Shown here piece by piece: positions 39,864-49,108 of a stretch of DNA of 64,000 nt (positions are counted from its first letter, which is position 1; each line of letters begins with the position of its first letter). A model generated the notes under the pieces. It ran no database searches and was not told the DNA's origin. It saw only the letters and a list, made by a program, of their open reading frames with translations. The stretch comes from Streptomyces sp. NBC_00510 (GTDB taxonomy: Bacteria; Actinomycetota; Actinomycetes; Streptomycetales; Streptomycetaceae): positions 7,922,001-7,986,000 of the forward strand of contig CP107851.1 in the NCBI GenBank assembly GCA_036013505.1. Reading direction: 5' to 3'. The position numbers and the translations under genes were made by a program.

Positions 39864-40469
39864 TTAACCGGCCGAGCCGCCGGAGCCGCCGGAGCCGCCG
39901 CCGAGCATCCCGCGCAGCAGGTCGGCCGCGCCCGCCCGCAACTCGGCCTCGGGCGGGGGCGACACGGACCCGGCGCCCGCGACGGAGTGGAAGAGGACGC
40001 CGTCGCACCACGCGATGAGCGACCGCGCGTGACGCTCCGGTTCGGCGGAGCCCACGGCGCGCAGCATCGCCTCCAGCTGCTCGCGGAAGGCGCGGCCCGC
40101 GGTGTCGTAGACCGTGCGCAACTCGGGGCGCCGGGTGGCCTCCAGGGCGAGTTCCAGGCGTGCGCGCGTGAGGTCACGGGCCTCGGTGACGGAGCGGTGC
40201 AGGAAGTACGCGAGCAGCGCGGCCAGCCCCTCCGGCCCGGGCGCGGACGTGGGGGCGTGGGCCGTCTGCGACTCGCGGAAGGCCAGCCTGCGGACCGCCG
40301 CCTCCAGGAGGGCCGCGCGGGTCCGGGCGTGGTTGGACGTCGAGCCCTGCGGCAGACCGGCCGCCTCGTCGACCGCACGGTGGGTCAGCCCGCGCATGCC
40401 CCGCTCGGCGAGCAAGGCGAGTGCGGTGTCGGCGATCAGCTCGGGGCGGGACGTCTGCGCGGTGCTCAT
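39864..40469 (-). CDS. TetR-family transcriptional regulator
   Basis: 201 residues from the ATG at 40469. N-terminal HTH: LIADTALALLAERGMRGLTH then RAVDEAAGLPQGSTSNHART. The C-terminal helical ligand domain ends in a Gly/Ser-rich tail (GGGSGGSGGSAG). Likely partner of the DinB gene just downstream; it could also bind the twin operators at 41000-41036 in front of the divergent monooxygenase, though those are 530 bp away. Confidence 0.9.
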   Translation of the reverse strand: MSTAQTSRPELIADTALALLAERGMRGLTHRAVDEAAGLPQGSTSNHARTRAALLEAAVRRLAFRESQTAHAPTSAPGPEGLAALLAYFLHRSVTEARDLTRARLELALEATRRPELRTVYDTAGRAFREQLEAMLRAVGSAEPERHARSLIAWCDGVLFHSVAGAGSVSPPPEAELRAGAADLLRGMLGGGSGGSGGSAG

Positions 40470-40999
40470 GACGGCAACCTACCGGCCCCCCGACTCCCGC
40501 CCCGGCCCGTCCGCCCGCGGACCGCTGAGGGGTGTCCCCGTCATCCGGCCCCGGCGCGGCCGGGTGTCCGCGACGCGCCCAGGGCCACAGCGGACCCCGG
40601 CTCCCGCCCCGGGGCCGGCGCTCGCGGCTCCCACCACTGCCGACGACCCCGTCCCGGGCCGGTTCGCCCCGGGCACGTCCCTGCCGTCGCGCCGGAGCGG
40701 CCGATGCGCGCACCGCCGCCCTCACGCGGCTCGAGGCGCCGGCGCCCGGGACGCGGTCAAAGCCCGGGAGAGGGCCGGCGGCGCGGGCTCGGTGCCGACG
40801 GCCGCGCCCCTTCGCGCGCTGCCTCCGCCCGCGTCGGTCGTGGGGCACCGATGCCGGCGCTCGGGCTCTCCAGGGTGCCGGCGGCCTCGTCCCGGGCCGA
40901 CGCGCCCCGGCTCCGTGAGCGTGCGCCGCTCGTCCGCGACCGCCCCGCGCGGCCGGTCGGTGAGGGGCGCCGGAGGCATGGGCGCCCATTCCCCCCGGC
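40470..40999. other. 530-bp region with no recognisable gene
   Basis: Very GC-rich, with several open frames on both strands, but none has a ribosome site, third-position bias and recognisable protein together. The part nearest 40470 should contain the TetR promoter; the end nearest 41000 leads into the twin operators. Confidence 0.5.
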
Positions 41000-41036
41000 A
41001 CTACAGGTGTAGTACGCTCCCCACTACACCTGTAGT
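41000..41036. promoter_or_regulatory. twin TACAnnTGTA operators
   Basis: ACTACAGGTGTAGT at 41000-41013 and its exact reverse complement ACTACACCTGTAGT at 41023-41036, centres 23 bp apart. Each is itself nearly palindromic and has the TACAnnTGTA core of BlaI/CopY-type operators. They lie 22 bp upstream of the monooxygenase ATG, positioned for repression. Confidence 0.65.
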
Positions 41037-41057
41037 CCCGGGAGGGGAGCGGAAGCC

Positions 41058-42268
41058 ATGACCCGCACATCGGATCGGCCGCACGCCGTCGTCGTCGGAG
41101 CCGGCATCGGCGGTCTCGCCGCCGCCGTGGGACTCGGTCTGCGCGGCTGGCGGGTGACCGTCCTGGAGCGGGCCGCGGCGCTCGAACCCGTCGGCGCCGG
41201 GATCGGCATCGCGCCCAACGCCCTGCGTGCGCTGGATGTGCTCGGGGTCGGTGAGGCCGTGCGCGCCATGGCCGCCTTCCAGGGCGAGGGCGGGCTGCGC
41301 CGCCCCGACGGGCGCTGGCTCTCCCGGACCAGTGGTGAGGCCGCCGCCGAGCGGTTCGGCGGGCCCGTGGTGATCGCCCACCGGGCGGAGCTGGTGGCCG
41401 TGCTGTCGGGCCTCCTGCCGGACGGCGCGCTGCGCACCGGGACCCGGGTCCTGTCCGCCTCCCCCGGGGGGAAGGTCAGCACCGAGGACGGGACGATCGA
41501 CGCCGATCTGGTGGTCGCCGCCGACGGGATCAACTCAGCCGTGCGCGCCGCGCTGTTCCCGGAGCACCCGGGGCCGGTCTACAGCGGCTTCACCAGCTGG
41601 CGCACGGTCGTGCCGGCCCCCTCCGCGTACCTCCCGCACGAGACCTGGGGGCGCGGCCGGCTGTGGGGCACCGTCCCGCTCACCGGCGGCCGCGTCTACT
41701 GCTACGCCACCGCCGTGACCCCGTCGGGCGGCCGCGCCCCCGACGGGGACGAACGCACCGAGCTGCGGCGGTATTCGGCGACTGGCACCACCCGGTGCCC
41801 GAGCTGATCGACTCCGCCGCCCCCGGTGCCGTGCTCCGCAACGACGTCCACCACCTCGTGCGACCGCTGCCCGCCTTCCACCAGGGGCGCATCGCCCTGC
41901 TCGGCGACGCGGCGCACGCCATGACGCCCAACCTCGGCCAGGGCGGCTGCCAGGCCCTGGAGGACGCCGTCGTCCTCGCCCACCTCGCCGCCCCCGACGC
42001 CGGGGACGAGGCCGTGGCGCGCGCCCTGGCCGCCTACACCGCGCAGCGGCTGCCCCGCACAACGGGCGTCGTACGCCGCTCCTGGAGCATCGGGAGGCTC
42101 ACCACCTGGTCCTCCCCGCCCGCCGTCGCGCTGCGCGACGCCCTGTTCGCCACCGTCAACCGGGTCGGCCCGCGCCTGGCGCTGCGCAGCCTCGACGGGA
42201 TCGCCGACTGGCGGCCGCCGGCCGGCCCGTATGCTGCCGACGGCACAGGTCAGGCACTGCAGGCGTAG
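41058..42268 (+). pseudogene. FAD-dependent monooxygenase with a frameshift
   Basis: Frame 1 from the ATG at 41058 encodes VVVGAGIGGLAAAVGLGLRG (FAD Rossmann) and VVAADGINSAVRAALFPEHP (DG motif) as far as ELRR near 41771. Then the homology moves to a second frame (FGDWHHPVPELIDS, LLGDAAHAMTPNLGQGGCQA) and ends at 42268. Together they form a normal 400-residue salicylate-hydroxylase-like enzyme with one base missing around 41769-41773. Either a true mutation or a sequencing error; no slippery sequence for programmed shifting is seen. Twin operators precede it. Confidence 0.85.
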
Positions 42269-42281
42269 GCGGGAGCGGCAC

Positions 42282-43196
42282 ATGGAACCCCTCAGGATCG
42301 GGGTCATCGGACTCGGCGACATCGCGCGCAAGGCGTACCTGCCGGTGCTGACCGCGCAGCCGGGGGTGGAACTCCATCTGCACACCCGCACCCGCGCCAC
42401 CCTCGACGCCGTCGGCGACACCCACCGGGTCCCGGTCCCGCACCGCCACGAGACCCTCGACGCCCTGCTCGACCAGGGGCTCGACGGGGCGTTCGTGCAC
42501 GCCCCCACCGAGACGCACGTGGAGATCACCGAACGCCTCATCGCCGCGGGCGTCCCCGTCTACGTCGACAAACCGCTCGCCTACGACCTGGCCGGGGCCG
42601 AGCACCTGGTGCGCCTCGCCGAGGAACGCGGGGTCGGGCTGACGGTCGGCTTCAACCGCCGCCACGCTCCGGGCTACGTGCAGTGTGCCGACCACCCGCG
42701 CGACCTGATCCTCCTGCAGAAGAACCGCATCGGGCACCCGGAGACCGCGCGCACCGTCGTCTTCGACGACTTCATCCACGTCGTCGACACCCTGCGCTTC
42801 CTCCTCCCCGGCCCCGTCGAGCACACCGACGTCCGGGCACGGGTCCGCGGCGGGCTGCTCCACCACGTCACGCTCCAGCTGTCCGGCGAAGGCTTCACCG
42901 CGATCGGCGTGATGAACCGCATGAGCGGCTCCAACGAGGAGGTCCTGGAGGTCATGGGCCAGGACAGCAAGCGCCAGGTGTTCAACCTGGCCGAGGTCGT
43001 GGACCACAAGGGCCAGCCCACCGTCCGCCGCCGCGGCGACTGGGTCCCCGTCGCCCGCCAGCGCGGAATAGAGGGGATCGCCCTCGCCTTCCTCGACGCC
43101 GTACGGCACGGCAAGCCCCTCGACGCCCGCGACGCGCTGCAGACCCATGAACTGTGCGAGCGCGTCGTCACCGCCGTGACCGAGCAGACCTCCTGA
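42282..43196 (+). CDS. Gfo/Idh/MocA-family oxidoreductase
   Basis: 304 residues from the ATG at 42282. N-terminal Rossmann fold: IGVIGLGDIARKAYLPVLTA, then HAPTETHVEITERLIAAGV and VYVDKPLAYDLAGAEHLV (the EKP-like VDKP motif that positions nicotinamide). The C-terminal alpha/beta domain begins around residue 120. Family members oxidise sugar alcohols or cyclitols or act as virulence-factor MviM-like reductases. It follows the monooxygenase by 13 bp, so they may share a transcript. The 3' end overlaps the convergent lnt gene by 29 bp. Confidence 0.88.
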   Translation: MEPLRIGVIGLGDIARKAYLPVLTAQPGVELHLHTRTRATLDAVGDTHRVPVPHRHETLDALLDQGLDGAFVHAPTETHVEITERLIAAGVPVYVDKPLAYDLAGAEHLVRLAEERGVGLTVGFNRRHAPGYVQCADHPRDLILLQKNRIGHPETARTVVFDDFIHVVDTLRFLLPGPVEHTDVRARVRGGLLHHVTLQLSGEGFTAIGVMNRMSGSNEEVLEVMGQDSKRQVFNLAEVVDHKGQPTVRRRGDWVPVARQRGIEGIALAFLDAVRHGKPLDARDALQTHELCERVVTAVTEQTS

Positions 43197-44703
43197 GCGC
43201 CGCCTCGTACGCGCCCGCCCCGGCCAGCAGCAGCACCCCCAGCCGGGGCACCCAGTCGCCGAGCCGGTCGTACGGGCTGCGCCCGGAACTCAGCGGCACG
43301 TCGTAGACCTGCGCCGCGCTGCGCGACGTCCCCAGCGACGGGCCGATCCGCTCGCCGCGGGCGTCGTGGACCGCGCTGATCCCGGTCAGCGTCGCGTGTA
43401 CCATCGGCCGCCACGACTCGGCCGAGCGCAGCGCCGCCAGCGAGGCGTGCTGTGCGGGCGCCCAGCTCCCCTGGAACGAGGACGTGGAGGACTGCGCCAC
43501 CAGCAGCTGCGCCCCGTCGTCCGCGAGGTGCCGGCTCATGTCGGGGAACGCCGACTCGAAGCACACCAGGGGGCCCAGCCGCACCGAGCCCTCGTCCATG
43601 ACCACCTGGTGGTCGCCCCGGATCCGGTCCTCACCGGCGGCCCTGCCCACCGACGTGGCCCAGCCCAGCACGGTGCGGGCCGGGACGTACTCGCCGAAGG
43701 GCACCAGCCGCATCTTGTCGTAGACCGGGCCGGCCGGCCCGTCCGGACCCATCAGCACCGAGGTCTTGGATATCCCGAGGCCGTCCGCCCGCCGGGCGTC
43801 GACGTTGACCAGGATGTCGGCGCCGACGTCCCGGGACAGCGCGGCCAGCCGGTCGGCCAGGTCGGGGCGCGCCGACAGGTCGAAGCCGACGCTGCTCTCC
43901 CCCCACACCACCAGGTCCACGCCCTTGCCCGCGAGCGCACGGGTCAGCCGCTCCCCGCGGTCGAAGCGCGGCTGCGGCCCGTCGATCACCCCCGGCTGCA
44001 CCACCGCCACCCGCACGGACTCCCCGCTGCGGGCCGGGACCGGCGCCCAGGCCCACACCGCCGTCGTGCCCACCGCCGCGGCCGCCAGCACCGACCCCGC
44101 GGCCGCCCGGCACGAGGGCACCGCGAGGAGCGCGGCCAGCGCCGTGTTCACCGCCACCACCAGGAAGCTGACCAGCCACACGCCCCCGATCGAGGCCAGC
44201 CGCAGCGCCGGCGCCACCTGCCACTGGCTCGCCCCCAGCAGCCCCCACGGCCCGCCCAGGTACTCCCACGACCGCACCAGCTCGACCAGCAGCCAGGCGG
44301 ACGGCACCAGCACCGTCGCCGCCAGGACCGTGCGGCGGCCCGGTGTGCCCCCGAGCAGCCGCCGCACCAGCCACCCCCACGGCGCCCACAGGGCCCCCAG
44401 CAGCAGGGCGATGAGCACGATGAAGACGTGCAGGCTCGGGATCAGCCAGTGGTGCACGGCCGCCATGAAGCCGGCCCCGCCCAGCCAGCCGTCCAAGGCG
44501 GCCCGCCGCCCCGTCGGCGCGGCGCGCGCCAGCAGCATCCACGGCACGAGGGCGACGTACACCAGCCACCACAGCGACGGCGCGGGGAACGCCAGCGCGG
44601 GCAGCGCCCCCGCCGCCGCGGCCGCCGCGCCGCGCGTCCAGGGCGAGGCGAGCCGGGGGGAAGCCGTCCGCGGCCCGTCGACCTTCACCGTCACCTGCGC
44701 CAC
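43168..44703 (-). CDS. lnt: apolipoprotein N-acyltransferase
   Basis: 511 residues. Six to eight N-terminal membrane helices (LVYVALVPWMLLARA, VFIVLIALLLGALWAPWG, VWLVSFLVVAVNTALAALLA) precede a nitrilase-like domain facing outward (about 228-485). The catalytic triad is intact: Glu269 in VVWGESS, Lys330 in YDKMRLVPFGEYVP and Cys381 in LVCFES. It adds the third acyl chain to the N-terminal cysteine of lipoproteins, fitting the several lipoproteins in this window. The last 29 bp overlap the convergent oxidoreductase. Confidence 0.93.
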   Translation of the reverse strand: MAQVTVKVDGPRTASPRLASPWTRGAAAAAAGALPALAFPAPSLWWLVYVALVPWMLLARAAPTGRRAALDGWLGGAGFMAAVHHWLIPSLHVFIVLIALLLGALWAPWGWLVRRLLGGTPGRRTVLAATVLVPSAWLLVELVRSWEYLGGPWGLLGASQWQVAPALRLASIGGVWLVSFLVVAVNTALAALLAVPSCRAAAGSVLAAAAVGTTAVWAWAPVPARSGESVRVAVVQPGVIDGPQPRFDRGERLTRALAGKGVDLVVWGESSVGFDLSARPDLADRLAALSRDVGADILVNVDARRADGLGISKTSVLMGPDGPAGPVYDKMRLVPFGEYVPARTVLGWATSVGRAAGEDRIRGDHQVVMDEGSVRLGPLVCFESAFPDMSRHLADDGAQLLVAQSSTSSFQGSWAPAQHASLAALRSAESWRPMVHATLTGISAVHDARGERIGPSLGTSRSAAQVYDVPLSSGRSPYDRLGDWVPRLGVLLLAGAGAYEAALRRSARSRR

Positions 44704-44882
44704 TCCTCACACTCGCCTGGCCTCAGTCTCGTTCGTCCGGACGGCCTTGCCCAGAGGGCCACAGCGCGTGAACCGGCGGCCCCGTGCCGTGCGCGCCCCG
44801 CCTCCGTCGCGCACGCCGGTTGAGAGTGCCCCGGCGGGGGACCATGCTGAGGGGGAACGGCCGTGAGGACGAGGACGTACCC

Positions 44883-47300
44883 ATGGGAAGGCGTACCGGC
44901 CACGGGGAGCACGGGGGAGGGAAGGAGCGCCACGGGCTGAGGCCGCCCGCGGCCGCTGCCGTCGCTGCCGGTGACACGGGGGTGCTGACCGCCTGGGGCG
45001 AGGACGCCTGCCGGCTGCTCGGCTGGTCGTCCGCCGAGGTGCTCGGCCGGCCCGCCGGCACCCTGCTCGCCGCCCCGCTGCCCTTCGCCGCACTGCGCCG
45101 CATCGCCGCCGGACGCGCCTGGGCGGGCCCCGTCGTCCTGCGCCACCGCGACGGCGGGGACGTGCCGGTCCGGCTGGGGCTGCGCCTCCTCAGCGACGCG
45201 TCGGGCACCGCGCACTGGGCCGTCACCGCGACCGCCCCCGGGCGACCGGAACCGGACGCCGGGGTCCTCGCCCAGCTCCCGGTCGCCGTCGCCGTCTACG
45301 ACCGCGAGGTACGGCTCAGCACCGCCAACGCGGCGATGGAGCGCCTGGTCGGCAGGAGCGTGGAGGAGGTGCGCGGGCAGCGGCTGCGCGAGTTCATGCC
45401 CGGCGCGGCCTTCGAGGAGTTCGACCGCGTCCAGGAGGAGGTGATGCAGACCGGCGCGACCGCGCGCCTGGAGAGCCTCGGCCGCCCGCCCGGCGACGAC
45501 CGCGACCACGCGTACGCGATGCTGGTCTTCCCGCTCAGGGACGGGTCGGGACAGGTCACCGGGGTGTCCGCCGCGGTCTACGAGACGACCGAGCAGTTCC
45601 ACGCCCGGCGCCGCCTGGACATCGTCAACGAGGCGAGCACCTGCATCGGCACCACCCTGGACATCACCCGCACCGCGCAGGAACTCGCCGACGTCTCCGT
45701 ACGGCGGTTCGCCGACATGGTCAGCGTCGACCTGCTGGACTCCGTCGTCCGCGGTGAGGAACCCGGCCCGTTGCCGGCCGCGGGCGCCCTCGCCTTCCGC
45801 CGCGTCGCCCAGCAGTCCGTGCTGCCCGGCTGTCCCGAGGCCGCGGCCCAGGTCGGGGAGCTGGACACGGTGCCCGAGCACTCACCGGCCGCCTGCGCCC
45901 TGGTCACCGGGCGGGGGTCGCTGCACCGCACCCACGAGCCGGAGATCCGGCGCTGGACGGAGTACGACCGCGCCCGCGGCAGGAGCGTCGTCGACTACGG
46001 CGTGCACTCGCTGATGGTCGTGCCGCTGCGCGCCCGGGGCGCGACCCTCGGGCTGGCGATCTTCATCCGGCACCGCACCCTCGACCCCTTCCACGCCGAC
46101 GACCTGCTGCTCGCCGAGGAGATCGCCGCCCGGGCCGCCGTCTGCGTGGACAACGCCCGCCGCTACTCCAGGGAACGGGCCACCGCCCTCACCCTGCAGC
46201 GCAGCATGCTCCCCCGGCACTCCCCGCGGCAGGCCGCCGTCGAGGTCGCCTCCCGTTACCTGCCGGCCGGCTCCCGGGCGGGCGTGGGCGGCGACTGGTT
46301 CGACGTGATCCCGCTCAGCGGCGCCCGGGTGGCGCTCGTGGTGGGCGACGTCGTAGGCCACGGGGTGCACGCCTCGGCGACGATGGGACGGCTGCGCACC
46401 GCCGTGCGGACCCTCGCCGACGTCGACCTGGCGCCAGACGAACTCCTCACCCAGCTCGACGACCTGGTGGTACGCCTCGACATGGAGGAGGGGCAGGGCA
46501 TCGAGGGCGGCTCGGACCAGTTCTCCGGGGAGGTCGGCGCCACCTGCCTGTACGCGGTCTACGACCCCGTCACCCGGCGCTGCACCATGGCACGCGCCGG
46601 CCACCCGCTGCCCGCCGTGGTGCTGCCCGGCGGCCGGGCCGACTTCCCCGACCTGCCCGCTGGGCCGCCGCTGGGGCTGGGCGGGCTGCCCTTCGAGTCG
46701 GCGGAGCTGGACCTGCCCGAGGGCAGCCTGCTGGCCCTGTACACGGACGGCCTGATCGAATCGGCCGGGCACGACGTCGACGCGGGGCTCGCGCTGCTCG
46801 CCCGGACGCTCACCCGGCCGGCGGGGAGCCTGGACGAACTCTGCGACAACGTGCTGTACGGGCTGCTGCCGGACCGGCCCCGCGACGACATCGCGCTGCT
46901 GGTCGCCCGGACCCGCGCCCTCGACGCCCACCAGGTCGCCACCTGGGAGCTGCCCGACGACCCGGCCGTCGTCGCGCAGGCGCGCAGGACGACCGCGGAG
47001 CAACTCCGCGAGTGGGGGCTGGGGGAGGCCGTGTTCATCACGGAACTGGTCGTCAGCGAACTGGTCACCAACGCGATCCGCTACGCCGGCGGCGGCCCGA
47101 TCCAGCTCCGGCTGATCCGCGACGCCACCTTGATCTGCGAGGTCTCCGACACCAGCAGCACCGCCCCGCACCTGCGCCGTGCCCGGATCTTCGACGAGGG
47201 CGGCCGCGGGCTGCTGCTCGTCGCCCAGCTCACCCAGCGCTGGGGATCCCGGCAGACGCCCACCGGCAAGACGATCTGGGCCGAGCAGGAACTGGCCTGA
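44883..47300 (+). CDS. PAS-GAF-SpoIIE phosphatase with RsbW-like ATPase tail
   Basis: 805 residues from the ATG at 44883 (AGGA 7 bp upstream); an ATG at 44844 is possible. Order: two PAS-like domains (about 15-110 and 120-240), a GAF domain (about 255-430), a PP2C/SpoIIE phosphatase (about 445-680) with metal ligands in GVGGDWFDVIP, VVGDVVGHGVHA and ALYTDGLIE, and a C-terminal HATPase_c anti-sigma-kinase-like domain (ELVVSELVTNAIRYAGG, RGLLLVAQLTQRWG). It should dephosphorylate an anti-anti-sigma factor and perhaps also rephosphorylate, in a partner-switching pathway. Soluble; signal unknown. Confidence 0.92.
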   Translation: MGRRTGHGEHGGGKERHGLRPPAAAAVAAGDTGVLTAWGEDACRLLGWSSAEVLGRPAGTLLAAPLPFAALRRIAAGRAWAGPVVLRHRDGGDVPVRLGLRLLSDASGTAHWAVTATAPGRPEPDAGVLAQLPVAVAVYDREVRLSTANAAMERLVGRSVEEVRGQRLREFMPGAAFEEFDRVQEEVMQTGATARLESLGRPPGDDRDHAYAMLVFPLRDGSGQVTGVSAAVYETTEQFHARRRLDIVNEASTCIGTTLDITRTAQELADVSVRRFADMVSVDLLDSVVRGEEPGPLPAAGALAFRRVAQQSVLPGCPEAAAQVGELDTVPEHSPAACALVTGRGSLHRTHEPEIRRWTEYDRARGRSVVDYGVHSLMVVPLRARGATLGLAIFIRHRTLDPFHADDLLLAEEIAARAAVCVDNARRYSRERATALTLQRSMLPRHSPRQAAVEVASRYLPAGSRAGVGGDWFDVIPLSGARVALVVGDVVGHGVHASATMGRLRTAVRTLADVDLAPDELLTQLDDLVVRLDMEEGQGIEGGSDQFSGEVGATCLYAVYDPVTRRCTMARAGHPLPAVVLPGGRADFPDLPAGPPLGLGGLPFESAELDLPEGSLLALYTDGLIESAGHDVDAGLALLARTLTRPAGSLDELCDNVLYGLLPDRPRDDIALLVARTRALDAHQVATWELPDDPAVVAQARRTTAEQLREWGLGEAVFITELVVSELVTNAIRYAGGGPIQLRLIRDATLICEVSDTSSTAPHLRRARIFDEGGRGLLLVAQLTQRWGSRQTPTGKTIWAEQELA

Positions 47301-47351
47301 CCCTCCGACGCGGCGTCATCCTCTGCTGATCGGCCCGACCTTGAAGTGTCG

Positions 47352-48047
47352 TCAGCCGTCGCGGGACCAGTCGCCCTGCCGGCCGCCGTTCCACTGGCCG
47401 CCGTGCCAGCCGGTGCCGCCGCCGGTGCGGTGCCGGCCGCCGAGGTGACCCTGCTCGCCCGAGCGGTGCGCGGCGATGGCGCGGGCCACGGCCTCCTGCC
47501 AGTCCTCGCTGTCCCAGGTGCCGCTGACGCGTGCGTGGCGGCCCGGGGCCGGGGCGTCGCCCGGGGCGTCCGGCCGCGCGGTGTCGCGCGTTCCGGTGCT
47601 CGCCGCGGTACCCGTATCCGTACCCGTCGACGCGGCCTTCGTGACCGCCGCAGTGTCGGCCTTCGTGGTCTCGGCGGAGACGGCCGCGCCCGCGGCGGTC
47701 GGCACCATGGCGTCCTCGACGGACCCGTCCGGCACGGCCCTGGCCGGCCCCTGGGCGGCTTCCGCGACGCCGCCGGAGCCGCCGTGCGGCATGAGCATGG
47801 ACAGTCCCGCGATGGCGCCGGTCGCCGTCAGCACGGCGGTGCCCAGCGAGGCGCGGCCGGGACCGCCGCGCTGCCCGCGGTGGCGGCCGCCGACGACCTC
47901 TCCGCTGATGACCTTGACCTCCGCGGCCTCACCCGCCTCCACCGGCTGCGGCCGGGGTATCACCTCGGTGGGGTCCAGCGCACCCGGGTCGGGGTGGCTC
48001 GGTGCCTCGGCGGGCAGGGGGAGAGAATCGGCCATGGCTGCGATCAT
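47352..48047 (-). CDS. single-pass membrane protein, hypothetical
   Basis: 231 residues from the ATG at 48047 (an ATG four codons in is possible; neither has a clear ribosome site). Residues about 1-65 are acidic then basic and cytosolic by charge. One hydrophobic helix (LGTAVLTATGAIAGLSMLM, about 66-86) follows. The outside part is Ala/Thr/Ser-rich and ends in a His/Gly/Trp-rich tail (HRTGGGTGWHGGQWNGG). No known domain. The WDSEDWQEAVARAIAAH segment could be a short folded motif. Function unknown. Confidence 0.65.
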   Translation of the reverse strand: MIAAMADSLPLPAEAPSHPDPGALDPTEVIPRPQPVEAGEAAEVKVISGEVVGGRHRGQRGGPGRASLGTAVLTATGAIAGLSMLMPHGGSGGVAEAAQGPARAVPDGSVEDAMVPTAAGAAVSAETTKADTAAVTKAASTGTDTGTAASTGTRDTARPDAPGDAPAPGRHARVSGTWDSEDWQEAVARAIAAHRSGEQGHLGGRHRTGGGTGWHGGQWNGGRQGDWSRDG

Positions 48048-48182
48048 TCACATCCGGCGGCCCGATGTCCAGTTCTCCCGAAGATCCAACTGTCTGTTCA
48101 TGGTGCGGTATTGACGCCGAAACCGGGCGGAACCGTCCCGTCGCCGCTCGCACCCCGCCGCCCCGGGGCGCACACTGGTCGC

Positions 48183-49058
48183 ATGCCGGAGCTGCCCGAA
48201 GTCGAAGCCCTGGCCGGTTTCCTCACCGGCCGCATGGCCGGCCACGCCATCGCCCGGGTGCTGCCGGTGGCGGTGAGCGTCCTGAAGACCTACGACCCCC
48301 CGCTGGACGCGCTGCACGGGCGCACCGTGATCTCCGTCGGGCGCCGGGGCAAGTTCCTGGTCTTCACCACCGACGAGGGCGCGGGCCCGTACCTCGCCGT
48401 CCACCTGGCCCGGGGCGGCTGGCTGCGCTGGAAGGACGACCTGCCCGCGACCCCGCCCCGCCCCGGCAAGGGCCCGCTCGCACTGCGGCTGCTGATGGCG
48501 GAACCGGAGGGCGCCGGCTTCGACCTGACGGAGGCGGGGACGCAGAAACGGCTCGCCGTCCACTGCGTCCGGGACCTCGCGGACGTCCCCGGCATCGCCC
48601 GCCTCGGCCCCGAACCGCTCGATGCCGCCTTCACCCTCGAGGTCTTCGCGGCCCTGCTCTCCGGCGAACGCCGCCGCATCAAGGGCGTCCTGCGCGACCA
48701 GGGCGTCATCGCCGGTGTCGGCAACGCCTATTCGGACGAGGTGCTGCACGCCGCCAGGATGTCGCCGTACGCGCTCGCCGCGAACCTCTCCGCGGAGGAG
48801 GTCAGCCGGTTGTACGAAGCGCTGCTCACCACCCTCCGGGACGCCGTCGAACGCTCCCGCGGCCTGGCCGCGGGAGACCTGAAGGGCGAGAAGAAGACCG
48901 GGCTGCGGGTGCACGGGCGCACCGGCGAACCGTGCCCCGTCTGCGGCGACACGATCCGCGAGGTCTCCTTCAGCGACTCATCCCTGCAGTACTGCCCCAC
49001 CTGCCAGACCGGCGGGAAGCCGCTCGCCGACCGGAGGATGTCGCGGCTGCTGAAGTAG
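48183..49058 (+). CDS. Fpg/Nei-family DNA glycosylase/AP lyase
   Basis: 291 residues starting MPELPEVEAL, where Pro2 is the catalytic nucleophile and Glu3 the proton donor. The helix-two-turn-helix is seen in IKGVLRDQGVIAGVGNAYSD, and the C-terminal zinc finger has Cys251, Cys254, Cys271 and Cys274. It excises oxidised bases such as 8-oxoguanine or oxidised pyrimidines. Streptomycetes have several paralogs; the unusually conserved LDALHGRTVISVGRRGKFLV strand is standard, but the specificity (MutM or Nei) cannot be decided by eye. Confidence 0.92.
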   Translation: MPELPEVEALAGFLTGRMAGHAIARVLPVAVSVLKTYDPPLDALHGRTVISVGRRGKFLVFTTDEGAGPYLAVHLARGGWLRWKDDLPATPPRPGKGPLALRLLMAEPEGAGFDLTEAGTQKRLAVHCVRDLADVPGIARLGPEPLDAAFTLEVFAALLSGERRRIKGVLRDQGVIAGVGNAYSDEVLHAARMSPYALAANLSAEEVSRLYEALLTTLRDAVERSRGLAAGDLKGEKKTGLRVHGRTGEPCPVCGDTIREVSFSDSSLQYCPTCQTGGKPLADRRMSRLLK

Positions 49059-49108
49059 CCGCCCGGCGGGCGGTGACCCAGGATGACTGGTGATCGAAAG
49101 GGTGCGCC

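Noticed and set aside
40470..40999. Small genes in the TetR-monooxygenase gap
   Set aside because: Open frames on both strands are Pro/Arg/Gly-rich without ribosome sites, domains or consistent third-position bias.
41760..41780. Programmed ribosomal frameshift in the FAD monooxygenase
   Set aside because: No slippery heptamer or downstream pseudoknot; the motif is CGG CGG TAT, unlikely to slip. Mutation or read error is simpler.
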